Shown piece by piece: positions 11,623-24,490 of a stretch of DNA of 64,000 bases; the first letter of the stretch is position 1; every line of letters begins with the position of its first letter. The stretch comes from Epiperipatus broadwayi. Taxonomy: Eukaryota; Onychophora; Udeonychophora; Euonychophora; Peripatidae. Position numbers and translations under genes: made by a program. Where the stretch lies: the NCBI GenBank assembly GCA_028023455.1, contig JAQFVV010000031.1, positions 5,376,237 through 5,440,236 of the forward strand. The letters run 5' to 3'. The notes below the pieces were generated by a model, which did no database searches, was not told the DNA's origin, and saw only the letters and a list, made by a program, of their open reading frames with translations.

Positions 11623-11868
11623 GTTCATAAAACTAGAGTTAAAAATAGATATCTTAGTTCTGCTTTGTATGTCCATGAAAAAAATGCAGGCCACACCATT
11701 AATTTTGATGAAGCTAAGGTTGTCTTCTTTGAGAGAAATGAAATCAAAAGAAGAATCAAAGAATCTTTATTATTGAAAATTTATTATTCTGAAGCAATTA
11801 ATTTATTTAAGAGTTCTTTTAATATTAAGGATAGATGGGAAGTGAAAGGATTTGTGGGTAATGGCTAA
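11623..11868 (+). pseudogene. PLE3 right copy: C-terminal end of GIY-YIG endonuclease
   Basis: This is the inverted partner of 11359-11604. It shows the same ~80-residue tail (VKNRYLSSALYVHEKN, then FDEAKVVFFERNEIKRRIKES) with a few substitutions, ending at 11868. The open frame technically starts at 11551, inside the other arm, so its first residues are an artefact of the palindrome. No RT domain is present, so the copy cannot be autonomous. Confidence 0.65.
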
Positions 11869-11902
11869 TATTATATATATTGTATAGTTTTTGTAGTTCT
11901 TT

Positions 11903-11946
11903 ACACTTGAGAAGTCTGCTTGTAGCAATAAAACCTTTGGTTGTGT
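11903..11946 (+). ncRNA. Hammerhead-like fold in the PLE3 right arm, core damaged
   Basis: Inverted counterpart of 11280-11323. Stem I ACAC/GUGU is perfect and stem III ACC(UUU)GGU is kept, but the GAA before stem III begins with A instead of G. An essential core guanine is therefore lost and this copy should be inactive. Confidence 0.4.
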
Positions 11947-12013
11947 TTTAATATTATTTTTATGCTGGTCTAATTGAATTTTGGATTTGGGGTAATTTTA
12001 ATTATATATATAT

Positions 12014-12045
12014 TGTAACAGTAGCTGGGTTCAAACCCTGTTACA
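12014..12045. repeat. Short palindrome beside (TA)n
   Basis: TGTAACAG (12014-12021) and CTGTTACA (12038-12045) form 8-bp inverted arms. Inside, GGGTT and AACCC form a second nested stem. The arms equal the terminal TGTAACAG of the element B LTR, so it may be the footprint of LTR-like ends. Confidence 0.5.
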
Positions 12046-14356
12046 AGAAAGTGAAAAGCGTGTATGCATTACCCTCAATACAGGCATATATTCAAGCGGG
12101 CGATAAAGGGTTAAAATATATATAGTTATACATATATATACGTGCGTGAAGTAAATTTTAAACTTTTTTTCTTTATTATTTTTTTTTGTTAGAAAATAAG
12201 TGGGGAAGGGATTGATTAGTAAGCATTATTTATTTTAGAATGTTTTATTTTTAAAATATTACAAAATAACAAAATTACAGTTGTGCACAAATATGTTATA
12301 TATTGTTTAGCATATTGATTTAAGTTTCAATTATATTTCTAATTAATGAGGGTAGCGAAAAAGAAATATTGTTTGTACCTTCAAGCAATTCTGTGTTTGA
12401 ATCATAATCACTAGTTACTGCAAAAATAAAATTCCAAGAAAAAGCCAAAGAATGTTTGACCAAAATGACTAGATACCTGGAATGATGGCACCACCAAAAC
12501 AATGGAAACGTAAATTTAAAGAAGTAAAAGTAATTTGGAAAGTAAAACCTATTCAAAGAAAAAGAATTAGATTGGAGATCTAATAAAAAAAAAAAATTCC
12601 TTTGTCTGAGAAATGAAAATTAATTAAAAAAAAAATTAATTATTGAGAATTTGAGAAAGGAAAAAGACAGAGGATTCAGTTAGATTGTGACTGCTGAGAG
12701 AGACAGACTCATAAAGATATAGAAAAAAAATTTAACATGACGGGGTAAGGACCATATGTAAAGGTCTTCATCATCCACAGCTGATGCTAACTGACTCTAA
12801 ACCGCCTGCCACCGAAGAACCTAGGAACCTCGCGAATACTCTGGATTTCTGAATATAAAATGAAATAGAAAAGAATCGTGCATCCCCAAAATATGAATTT
12901 ATTTGATTTGAAAATTATATTAGACAAGACTCTACCTATGGGTCCACCATTACTTAAGGACATCTAAATATCGGACTCTGTAGAGAGAAATTAGTTATTG
13001 CGCTTTCATAAGGCAACTTCAAATTCTACTAAATCACGGAAATCCACTTGACATGCTTCATTACATTCTAATTCCATACCCCGGTGTTTCGTCAGTTAAA
13101 GTGAACTCTGTTTTTATATAACTCAGAATTGCTTATAGCTACCCTCGGAAATAACAAACTTTCTTAAATTATTTCATAACATAAAATTATTGTGTACAAC
13201 TGTATAGTAAAATGTTTTTTTCTTATATATATAAATTAATATGTATTTATTCTAAATTAAATATTTTATTGTTTCATTTATGATTTGGGAACTTATTATA
13301 TATTTTAAATGGGAGGGATAAGAATTGATTTACGTAGATATCATTTAGATATTAATAATAAAATGTAGTACAGATTTACCTTTGCATTAGAATTATTCAG
13401 TAATTATCATTTACGTTTTCTAATTACTTCATTTGCCAAATAAATGTCCAATGATTCAAATATGTCTGAGGTAAATGGAAAAGTCTATAAGTGCATTATA
13501 AATTAATTACAAATCTATATATTTTGTGTGTTATTATCTTCATTCGTTCGATAGGTTTTCCTCCCCACCCTGGGAGTGAGTTAGCTTGGGTAAGGCACCT
13601 TGTTAATTGGAAAATATAATTCTCACTGTAATAGTGAGTTTGGCACTTGAGGTCATCGATAAATTGATGCTCATAAATATATTCTCCTGTAGACATTTTT
13701 TTTATATTTAGATCATATTCAAGTTACAAAGGCTACCGGAAACTTTTATTCATTTATCTTAAATCCCAGTTATGCAACACTTAAAATTTGTGTCAAGTAA
13801 ACAATACTTGTATGAATAATTCGTATCTGAATTTTCTTTGGTGGGTAATATTTAAATATTACCTACAGGTGTTATGGCAACTAGACAGCCATGGAAATTT
13901 CATCAAGTCTACGGTTTAGCTTACTTGTCCAGTTCTTGAGATCTATATCATTTGATTTAAGTTCACCAACATCGGATTTAGATGTGAGAAAAAGGAGGCC
14001 CATGAAAATATATATATATACATATATATAGGAAACGTATAAATAAAATGCAGTCAACTGCTTAAACACAAGATCCTGGTATTTGAAGTTTTACATATTT
14101 ATAATTTATTTAATTGTCTACAGGCTATATGGAAGTGGTCAGATCTAAGTTTGATCCTAGCTTCATGATATCTCACCTGTAGCCTACTTCAAACCCTAGC
14201 ACTAACCATGAATTTCTGAATGCAATGGGGCTTTTTACATCAATACACACTCATTTCAATTAAAACAATTATTATATAAATATGTGTTAAAACCAACTAC
14301 TTTAATATTTAAACTAACCAATATTATTAATGACTTCATGATAAAATTATTCATGA

Positions 14357-14364
<8 letters not shown>
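12046..14364. other. Unannotated AT-rich stretch
   Basis: This contains short (TA) tracts near 12120-12140 and 14010-14030. A somewhat GC-richer patch lies around 12740-13100. I found no convincing exon, RNA gene or element end; the small open frames lack coding character. Confidence 0.5.

Positions 14365-14414
<50 letters not shown>
14365..14414. repeat. (TA)n microsatellite at the left edge of element B
   Basis: About 50 bp of TA repeat ends exactly where the element B LTR begins with TGTAACAG. Confidence 0.95.
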
Positions 14415-14417
<3 letters not shown>

Positions 14418-16165
14418 AACAGGCACACGATGATCGAAGGCTACACTTCCCTTTTATGTGTACATAATGGGAAATTCTATAATTCAAAAATCGTCCACTT
14501 TCCATTACCGCAAGCAGAGAGAAATACGGAAATAGACGAGTCTATCTCCATATTTGACCGAACCTGTATGCTATACGGATATAGCCCCAAGTTATGTTTC
14601 CCGATCAACTTTCTCCCGACTGCTGTAAGATTTGACAGAGTTACAGCGCTTGGATGATTTATAAATTTAATGGAATCAAACACTGCACCACCAAATTTCA
14701 CGTGTTAATTCAATAATCAAAAAAAATGAATAATAGTTTCCCACCCTAAGACTAGACTATCCCTTTTTGAACGTGGCGAAGAACGAGACAAGACAGATTT
14801 AAATAGAAAAAATATATATTTAATAGAATAAATCAATCATAAAAAAAAAATCTATAAAACACATTTACATTAAATAAAACAGATTATGATCTATAGTGCT
14901 ACAAGGAAAAGAACACATAAAAACTCTTATAAATGCTGGTACATTTATAAATCATCACTCTGGGTATTTATCAAAAAAAAAATTCAAGAATGTCTTTATC
15001 ATTCACAAAAAGCAGGTGGCCATTGTCTAAGTCAACGATGTGCACAATTGAAATATATATAAAAAAATATATCTTTACCTAGGTTTTAGTCTCTGAATTT
15101 ATCCGACATCCTGCCAACCGCCACGTGGATTTCTCCACTTCTTTAGGAGGGACGGTCGCTCGTAGGTTAGATTTGGTTGTGTATAGCTTCTCAGTGTTAA
15201 GGCATCATGGATGAGGCATCAAGGACAAGGCATCGAGGACAGGGCAACTAAATGAATCCATCGGCAGGTGCTACGACGGTGGTTATTACATATTGACAAG
15301 AACCATTAGTACAGTAAGTCCGGATCGACCAGCGATCACGATGGCCTTAGCCAGCCATTCTAGATGAAGCACCGATGTTAAAAGTCATATTTGCTAACTA
15401 TATCGGTTGATTATCAGAGCTGTGTTTTACCACCCTCTCAACACGAAGTCTCTAGCTCTAATCTCTCTTGAAAAACTTTTATTTTTTAATTAAAAAATTC
15501 CACCAGCCTTTGTCCTTCCGATCCTTTGTTTCACTTTTATTCACACCTTCTTTCTTACTATGCCTTCGGCCATATGTAAATTGGTTTTACCCACTCTCGT
15601 AGCACTATGTACCTTTATTTATTTCAATATTCTTGATTTTAATTAAACAGATTTTAATACATGTTTTTCTTTTTTTTTTTTTTTAAATTTGGACAAGCAT
15701 TTATTATTTCTGTCTATATCCTGCTTCAAATACACTCCATACACGCATTTCGTTTATCGTCAAATGTGTACTTTAAAACCCAGATCCTTATCTTTTGATC
15801 ATGTTTAACTTTCTAGGTTTTGCGCGCTATTTAAGGTTTTTTTTAAACTTTACTTTCTTTCAAAATCGGATTTTAACTTGCATTTTATTTATATTTCTTT
15901 ATCGCTTTATTTTTAACATACATTTCCAATATCTCTAATTTTATATTTTAATTTCACCAAAACCCGAACTTTGGAGGGTAAAAGATAAGAATCTTTTGAT
16001 TCTAATTCCCTCTCTTTTTTTTTAATTAGTTGAAACATTTCTTTGTTCTGTAAATTTTTCCAAGCTCGCTTTTTTTTTTTTTTTCTGCCAAACATAATAT
16101 TTAATATTCTCTGAATGTTTAATATTTATATGTGTGACCGCAGTATGTGCGATCATCACATTACA
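14415..16165 (-). repeat. 3' LTR of element B (about 1751 bp)
   Basis: Matches 19935-21668 collinearly with scattered substitutions. Boundaries are set by the (TA)n on the left and by the purine-tract complement on the right. It contains pyrimidine-rich runs but no gene. Confidence 0.85.
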
Positions 16166-16180
16166 CCGTTCCCCTCCTTT
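16166..16180 (-). other. Polypurine tract of element B
   Basis: On the minus strand AAAGGAGGGGAACGG directly precedes the LTR start TGTAATG. It is the strongest purine run in the interior. Confidence 0.65.
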
Positions 16181-17023
16181 AAAATTTTTTTGTAAAAAAA
16201 AATTTTAAATTTTTGCATCGAACGCTAGATGCTCCCAACTACTGTTCAAACCTTTTAGATTTACGCACTCCTAACATGATTTAGTGATGAGGTTAATCTC
16301 TAGAGAGGCGACCAGGTAAATTATATCTCTTTCTTGATGACCCAACCAGCATTGCTGAACCAATTTAATCTTGTCATAGCATTACATGCATTTTATTCCT
16401 GCCTCATACTCGTATATACAGGTTCGGATCCACAGGATATCTCTGTGACCCGATTAAACCTGTTCATACATCACATCCTGCAAATGATAAACCCCTAAGT
16501 GCCAACTCTGGTCACTATTACCAAGGTGGGTTGGGAGGCTGGCATCTTTTCATCCAACTCATCCATAAGCTCAGTATATTTTCTGATAGCTCTTAATTTA
16601 TACAAGGGGTTCTTTCCCCCATAGACTGGTCTCTGAACCATTGACTCACGATATCTGTCCAATATCTAACTGGAAATCTTAATCCAGTGAGTCATTATGA
16701 GAATGGGATCTCTGTCCCTGTGTTCTCTGTATGATAAGATTTGGTGCACTGCAGAACATACATGAATGAATAATGAAGAAGGCATCACCAAATACTGTTC
16801 AGACCTATCTACCAATATCTAAACCTACATGCCTTCAGCCTCTATCTATGACCTCACACTATTATTTATCATATGCTTTCTTATTTTATCATAATGTCCT
16901 TCATCCCTTTTTCCACTTATCGGCTCATCATTTCTTTATGCTATCAGGATCAATATTACAGTCCATTCTCCATGACTCATGGTCCATTTCCATTTCCAAT
17001 CTTGTCATCATTAAATCCTTCCT
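16181..17023 (-). other. Element B internal region downstream of gag
   Basis: No pol domain is visible. A minus-strand stretch around 16510-16680 keeps an open, charged reading of about 55 residues (ILDRYRES... to ...TRVGT). It could be a decayed continuation of the element's coding sequence, but I cannot name it. Confidence 0.4.
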
Positions 17024-18461
17024 TTATTTGTGACTGTCCTTAAGTTTTATCTGGTGGTTGTCTTCCTCTATTGACATCACCTCTGCCTCCTCTGAGATGC
17101 AGGGTTTGTCCCTAGGCTCATGGCTCTCTGTCCTGTCATATGGATGCTTATATTCCATCTCCCATCTTTGTCGTCCATTTTCCTGTCTCCTCGGGTTCCA
17201 TCCCATAGATTATCCCCAGTTTTCTTGCCATTGTCCTTCCCCAGGATCCCATCCATTCTTTACTATCGGTGATTCTTTTAGAGGTGATCCAGATTGCCAT
17301 CCCTCTTCCTTTTGGTTGTCCCTGGTGGTGTCCAATGCACTCAGCAATATGGCCACCTGGTCCACCATCTTCCTCTCTGTACTGATTAGAGTTCATTCTA
17401 TATCCTTTGGAAACCCAGGCCTAATTATCTGGAGTATCTGCATCTCAGATAATGGATTTGCAGTCATCATTCGTAACTTAGCCACTTGATGAAGAAAGAA
17501 TGTTATAAATGATTCCTCCGGTCTCCATTTATCCTGTTTTATCCGATGCAACACATCTTCTTGGAGTTCCTCACTCCAATAACTGGTCTTCAATGCATTA
17601 TGATATCCTGCAAATGTGATGGGTTTCTGGAACAGTGAGTTCCACCAGACTTGAGATTCGCCCTGCAAATGGCTGCAGGCGACTGCTATCTTGGCCTCCT
17701 CACTCATTCTACCAAATTTGAAGTACCGTTCCAGGCTGTTCAAATGCTCCATCGGGCTTTCTCCAGGGTTTCCAGTGAAGACTTGGATCTTCAGAAATTG
17801 GTGGAAGCCCACAGGATAATCCATGCAATTTCCAGATCCCAGCATTCTACATTCTCCACTGGTTCTTGGTCCCATGCCCTCTATGTTGGCATTGGTGCTG
17901 CTATTGGCTGACCTCTATATTCTCTTCAACTTTTGTATTTAACCCTGCTACTACCTTTGCCACCTGACTTAAATTCTCCTGTATGCTCATCATCATCATT
18001 CTATGATCCTCCACTCTAACTACTTCCACCTCTTCATCTAACTGTCTTATTTCCCTTTCTGGTCACCCTATGTCCTTTTCCCAATCAAATTCTGCTGATT
18101 CTCTACCTCTATCCTCAACTATTTCTGATTCCTCATATGCACATGGTCCCATACTCCTTTGTTCATCCATCTTAATCTCTTGGTGAAATCCATTCCATGT
18201 GTCATTAGCCTTTGATTGCTGGATGACCTCATTTCTTATTTCTTCCCTGACTTCAGCCCATCTTTTCTGGTGGTCTATCTCTACCTTTACCATCCATTCT
18301 TCTATCCTTCTCTCTTGTCTGTCCATGAATTCTTTCATGAACTGCTCTTGCTCTGCCCTCATTTGCTTTAACATATCCATGATATTACTATAAGCTATAG
18401 TATCCTTTACTTTCATCTCCTCTCTATTCCCTTCTTTTACTTGCTTTTCTTGAAGTTCCAT
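17024..18461 (-). pseudogene. Decayed gag of element B
   Basis: Reading starts near 18461 (MELQEKQ...). A charged coiled coil occupies the first ~130 residues, interrupted by TGA at 18063-18065 and another in-frame stop further on. The gag core then appears in a shifted frame at 17393-17875: FLKIQVFTGNP, HLNSLERYF, QVWWNSLFQKP, the YHNALKTSYW block and EMQILQIIRPGFPKDIE. These align with the gag core of element A. A hydrophilic Gly/Glu/Arg-rich tail follows (17148-17396, then 17024-17206) in further frames, with no zinc knuckle. Several frameshifts and stops make this a pseudogene. It would have encoded the capsid protein of a non-autonomous element. Confidence 0.75.
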
Positions 18462-18960
18462 TTTGGCTTGAGCCCTTGTACATTTGAATATGATTTTTAT
18501 TTAACCCTTTCTTATATCTGGAATGACTATTACTACTATTGACCTCTTCTAACTTGTCTTATACCCAACTTCTTTTGACTGACTTTATGGTTTCATCTTG
18601 ATTAACTTTAGTATCTGTATTATTTATCAATCAGCATTCAGATCGCTAGCCAACCCAAACATCTGCACTTTGGTTCATCCTCTTGTTCGCCTGCCTTAGT
18701 ATCACCCAACTGCCTGTCCACCTTGATGATTGTCCTCTATTTTGTCTACTCATCTACCTCTGACCCCTATACTTCAATCAAATGATGCACTTATATATTC
18801 TTTAAATTTGACTTACTTAAATACTATACTTGTTCTTCTGTTAATGATATACATTATAAATTCGTTTTATTTGACTGTATCTCCAACCGTACCCTTCCGA
18901 TATATATATTTTTCTACTCTTACATTTATAAAATTCGGCCACTTAAGGTTACTGCTGTTT

Positions 18961-19225
18961 TAAACAAGATCATACACACATATATTTTTTTTCACTTAAC
19001 CACAATACATGATAATACTTATAGTTTCTTCAATTTAGCTTATACACGGAATTCCTTTTATCATTAAAATATTTTATTTTCCGCTAAAATGGGATTAAAC
19101 AAGATCATACACACATATATTTTTTTTCTCTTAGCCACAATACATGATAATACTTATAGTTTCTTCAATTTAGCTTATACACATGAATCCCTTTTATCAT
19201 TAAAATATTTTCCACTAAAATGGGA
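18961..19225. repeat. Tandem duplication, 135-bp unit, in the element B leader
   Basis: The block beginning TAAACAAGATCATACACACA at 18961 is repeated at 19096 with few changes. It lies between the gag start and the 5' LTR of element B. Confidence 0.85.
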
Positions 19226-19934
19226 CGCGTTATTAATAATTCACAGATATATATTTTCTTCATTTAACTTACCTTCGACTATGTTAATTATTTAACCTTT
19301 ATAATTACAACATTACTGAAACTATTTTACTATTTCTAACTTAACTATTTTATGTTTTTGTTAATTAATTACATCCAGATAATCTATATTTGATCGCTAT
19401 AATTATAGCTGAATACACTTTATTATATGACTATGAAACCACACACACATTTATCTATTCTTTAACTTTACTGGGCTATGCAACCATTTTTTTTTCTATT
19501 ATTTAGCGTAACCTTTCATGAAACTTTGTATTATTCTTTTTCTTTTTTTTTTGAAACGATTTATATTACATTACAGCAATCATTTGATATGATCAGTTCT
19601 TTGTTCGTTACAACTTGTCTAATTATTCTTGTCTCAGATTATCCCTCACTACGCATTTCAAAACTTTCGTAATACTAACAAAAAAAATTTCCCCCCCTCT
19701 CTTTCTATTCTTTGTACACATTTGACGTGAAACGCTCATATAGAGTATCATAAAATAAAACTTATCCCCTTCGTCTTTGCTTCTCGCCACTTTAACTTAC
19801 AACGCTAATTTTATATGTTTGAAAACACATATATTAAAACAATTTTTATTTTAGAAAATATTTGTTATAAAATTATTTAACACATGATCACTAATTGCAC
19901 AGCAGTTTCAGATTGCGGACTGGCCCCTAAAATA
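19226..19934. other. Element B leader, LTR-proximal part
   Basis: AT- and pyrimidine-rich on the plus strand. On the minus strand TTTTAGGGGCCAGTCCGC follows the LTR end and is where a primer binding site should be. It does not match a tRNA end that I know. Confidence 0.45.
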
Positions 19935-21664
19935 TGTAACGGGCACACGACTATCGAAAGCTACACTTCCCTTTTATGTGTACATAATGGGGAATTATAT
20001 AATTCAAAAATCGTCCACTTTCCGTTACCACAAGCAGAGAGCAATATGGAAATAGACAAGTCTATCTCCGTATTTGACCGAACCTGTATGCTATATGGAT
20101 ATAGCCCCAGGTTATGTTTCCTGATCAACTTTCTCCCAACTGCTGTAAGATGTGACAGAGTTACAGCGCTTGGATGATTTATAAATTTAACAGAATCAAA
20201 CACTGCACCACCAAATTTCACGTGTTAATTCAATGATCAAAAAAATGAATAATAGTTTCCCAACTAGACTATCCCTTTTTGAACGTGATGAAGAATGAGA
20301 CAAGACAGATTTAAATAGAAAAAATATATATTTAATAGAATAAATCAATCATAAAAAAAATCTATAAAACACATTTACATTAAATAAAACAGATTATGAT
20401 CTATAGTGCTACAAGGAAAAGAACACATAAAACTCTTATAAATGCTGGTACATTTATAAATCGTCACTCTGGGTATTTATCAAAAAAAAGTTCAAGAATG
20501 TCTTTAGCATTCACAAAAAGCAGGTGGCCATTGTCTAAGTCAACGATGTGCACATTTGAAATATATAAAAAAAATATGTATCTTTACCTAGGTTTTAGTC
20601 TCTGAATTTATCCGACGTCCTGCTGACCGCCACGTGGATTTCTCCACTTCTTTAGGAGGGACGGTCGCTCGTAGTTTATATTTCGTTGTGTATAGCTTCT
20701 CAGTGTTAAGGCATTATGGACGAGGCATCAAGGACAAGGCATTGAGAACAGGGCAACTAAATGAATCCATCGGCAGGCGCTACGATGGCGGTTATTACTT
20801 ATTGACAAGAACCATTAGTACAGTAAATCTGGATCGACCAGCGATCATGATGGCCTTAGCCAGCCATTCTAGATGAAGCACCGATGTTAAAATTCATATT
20901 TGTTAACTATATTGGTTGATTATTGGAGCTGTGTTTTACCACCCTCTCAACACGAAGTCTCTAGCTCTAATCTCTCTTGAAAAACTTTTATTTTTTAATT
21001 AAAAAAATTGCACCAGCCTTTGTCCTTCCGATCCTTTGTTTCACTTTTATTCACATGTTCTTTCTTACTATGCCTTCGGCCATATGTAATTTGGTTTTAC
21101 CCACTCTCGTAGCACTATGTACCTTTATTTATTTCAATATTCTTGATTTTAATTAAACAGATTTTAATACGTTTTTCTTTTTTTTTTTTTTTAAAATTTG
21201 GACAGGCATTTATTATTTCTGTCTATATCCTGCTTCAAATACACTCCATACACGCATTTTGTTTATTGTCAAATGTGTACTTTAAAACCCAGATCCTTAT
21301 CTTTTGATCATGTTTAACTTTCTAGGTTTTGCGCGCTATTTAAGGTTTTTTTTAAACTTTACTTTCTTTCAAAATCGGCTTTTAACTTGCATTTTATTTA
21401 TATTTCTTTATCACTTTATTTTTAACATACATTTCCAATATCTCTAATTTTATATTTTAATTTCACCAAAACCCGAACTTTGGAGGGTAAAAGATAAGAA
21501 TCTTTTGATTCTAATTCCCTCTCTTTTTTTTTAATCAGTTGAAACATTTCTTTGTTCTGTAAATTTTTCCAAGCTCGCTTTTCTTTTTTTTCTGCCAAAC
21601 ATAATATTTAATATTCTCTGAATGTTTAATATTTATATGTGTGACTGCAGTATGTGCGATCATC

Positions 21665-21668
<4 letters not shown>
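19935..21668 (-). repeat. 5' LTR of element B
   Basis: Second copy of the 1.75-kb repeat, with TGTAACGG at 19935 and a (TA)n at the other end. Differences from the lower copy are mostly single bases and homopolymer length. Confidence 0.85.

Positions 21669-21713
<45 letters not shown>
21669..21713. repeat. (TA)n microsatellite at the right edge of element B
   Basis: About 45 bp of TA repeat mirrors the one at 14365-14414, so element B sits inside a TA microsatellite. Confidence 0.95.
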
Positions 21714-21718
<5 letters not shown>

Positions 21719-24473
21719 CTGCATGGATTATGTGTATGTAATGAATAGTTAAATATATATTTGTTATAAAGTTTCATTGGGTCAGAATGTTTTATTTTTA
21801 CTTTTACCAGTTTGTTCAAATTTCTGTGATTAAAAGCTACATTCTTTCATTAAGCTTTCAGGTTGCCCACTCCCAAAGACAATGTGGAATTTTTTATTAA
21901 TTAGCAAAAAAATAATAATTTAAAATGTAAGGATGGTTCTTAATTAAAATTATTTTTCAGATTTACAAATTCATTTTCTAATTAGAAAATGAATTCAAAG
22001 TTAATGAGTTTGAAAGTCTTATCAAAGGAATGTATCTGAAATCAATTAACAAAATTGTAAATTTTGATAATGTAAAACCTTTAGCCTGGAGGCATCCAGA
22101 GTCGGAATAGGTGGGAAACCACAGCCAAGGTATAAATAGCCCAAAAAAAGTTTCCAAGCAGCTATATTGTTTCTCATTAGAGGAGAAGCCCTAATTTTTA
22201 TAAAGCAAGAAGCCATATTATTTTTCATTAGAGAAACAGCCACATTTCCTAAAGAATTGCTAACTAAAGCTACATCTAGTTAAATTATAAAATTTTATAG
22301 TGTTCATAGCATGGTTTGTGGCTACCTTCAGGGATCTGATTGCTGGAACCCCAGGGTTCCCAGAAAAATCTTCAAGTGTAGCTGCAATGTAAAATTTGGC
22401 CATACCAATTGTGAGTTGCCAAAACCTTAGAGAAATCAATCAAAATGTTATTTAAATATGTTAAAAATGCATGCCTACATTGTCATCTCAACCCAGTTGG
22501 ACTCTACCATGTAAACTAAAGAACAAGCCATTGAAGGACAGGTAAAATCTTTCCTTTTGTACTGCAACTTTTTGGCCAGTTTCTGAACTTTAAGTTAAAT
22601 CACCTTTTAAATTATCTACTGTAAAATTTTCTTCTTATTTATACTATCTTAAATTATGTAGTAATTCTCTATCTTAATCTCTAGTCTTTAAACTTATTAT
22701 TATGTTAACTTTTTTTTTCTTATGATGGTGGTTCATTTATCTAACCTTATTATATATTTACTAGATTATTATTAATATCATTTATTTTTGATTATATGCC
22801 AATAATACTTCAACTCGATAATAATCTCTTTTGTTACACTTACCTTATGAAAGTAATATAATATCAAGTTTTATAGTAATTTTTGCCATTGGAACTAATT
22901 TAAGATGGTTCCATTCATTATCGAATTGAAGGATTTATACAAATTTTGCTACTTTTATTAATGGCTAATAATAATTATTAGCCCAGTTTCTAACTTATAC
23001 CCCCAGCTATTTTATCTAGTTTACAAATATTTATCTATTCATATTCATAATCTAAAAATGTTTTGCTAAAGGTTGATAAAGGGAATAAAATAAACATATT
23101 CTAATTTAAATTTTGTGCTTTACAATAATATTCAGGGAGAGCATGATGTTTAGGGCATGATTAGTATAATAATATAATTGTGTTAATCACATTTATGTTT
23201 ACGCATGTTTGATTTTAATCTGACATGATCAGGTCATTACATAGAGCATTCTTTCTGTAATTTGGGTTTTATTAATTAAATATGATGATCATTGAATCAT
23301 CACTTTCTGAATATTGCTGACACGAGCCATCTCCTGCTTCATAGGCTTGTCATCGGAGATATTATTGTTACTTTAATTACCTAGGAAGAAATCACTTCCT
23401 AACTCGCTCGTTATTATATTGGAACACCAAAGGTTTATGACTATGTCCCAGCCTGGCTTTCCCTGTGTTCCATGGATCCTTCACAGGGCATAAAATACTT
23501 GTCAAATACAAGCTGCTCTTCTATTTTCTCACATCACCAACAAGCCATCATATTTTGTATTTGTTCTTAATGCTTGTAAGTCGTCAGTACCATTTACTTC
23601 TCAGTTCCAATAAAGCCCCCCTCTCATGCTCCTAAATCATAATGAATTGATTTATTAAAGTCAAACAACTTCATATTCATTTATCATTAAATAAGTTTTT
23701 TGTGAAACAGTAAGGTTATGACCTAATATTTATCATGCTTTTCATGAGTTGATTTATTGATGTGTTGAAATGAATCTCACATTCTTTTATTTTATAATCA
23801 GAATAATAATTTCTGTCCAAGCCATATACCTTTATTTGACTTTTTTATTTGTCAGGACATAGATACATATATTTCTCCTATAATTGTGTATTGATTAGTG
23901 GCATATGAGCATGACTTCCCTTGTTATTGTAAATTGTAACTACCATTCTTAAAAACTAGAGATAATATATATATAACTTTAATCATGAACAATTTGAACA
24001 AAATATTTATTATTATTAAACATTTTATACAACATATTTGGTTTTGATTCTCTCTATTAGTTATTAATTATTTTAAGTATTAATGTTCACTGACTGTATT
24101 GGCAACCTGGACTTACATATATAAATTGATTTATAAATATCTATAGTCATTAATAAAGTCAGATTAGGGGTCTCAGAAATCATCATCATCCACTGAGCTA
24201 GTTCCTTAGCCATAGTCATGTGCTGTCAACCTATGTTGTCTATTGATTTGATCTGAGCCTGTGAGTTGGGTTTGAATTCAGTTTGGGTCATGGGCTTAAT
24301 TCTTTGGTTTGACTGGGTTTGAACCTGACTTCAGATTTAGGTTGTTGATGGGTTGTCTGGTACAATATAATACAGACTATTTCTTCATTTTAGTCTGAGT
24401 GATTCCATATATGACTACTGAAAAGAGCACATTTAACAATCATGACATGTGAACATGTTTGAACGTGCACACA
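21714..24473. other. Unannotated stretch between elements B and C
   Basis: About 2.8 kb with no recognised gene. Around 22140-22250 a unit of about 50 bp (aagc-agctatattgtttctcattagag...) repeats two to three times imperfectly. Parts near 23430-23650 are less AT-biased and could be single-copy host sequence, but no exon stands out. Confidence 0.45.
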
Positions 24474-24490
24474 CACATATATATATATTA
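24474..24490. repeat. Short (TA)n at the left edge of element C
   Basis: An (AC)/(AT) dinucleotide run ends in TTA directly before the LTR start TGCC. Confidence 0.85.

Larger units (their letters stand above)
11187..12010. mobile_element. PLE3: head-to-head inverted dimer of a truncated Penelope-like element
   Basis: Left arm (about 11217-11604) and right arm (about 11623-12010) are inverted copies around an 18-bp spacer. Each encodes only the last ~80 residues of a PLE GIY-YIG endonuclease and its 3' region. The 5'-truncated ends meet in the middle. A 30-bp tail (11187-11216) lies between the left arm and (TA)n and has no counterpart on the right. Right of the unit is (TA)n again. Confidence 0.75.
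14415..21668 (-). mobile_element. Element B: LTR retrotransposon, gag-only remnant, minus strand
   Basis: Direct repeats 14415-16165 and 19935-21668 flank 3.77 kb. The orientation is minus: the gag remnant reads on that strand and the purine tract AAAGGAGGGGAACGG lies at 16166-16180, next to the lower LTR. In that orientation the LTR runs TGTAATG...GTTACA. Both outer ends abut (TA)n. There is gag but no recognisable pol, the same composition as element A, and the two gag cores are related. The LTRs are similar to each other, whereas the gag frame carries several stops. Confidence 0.8.
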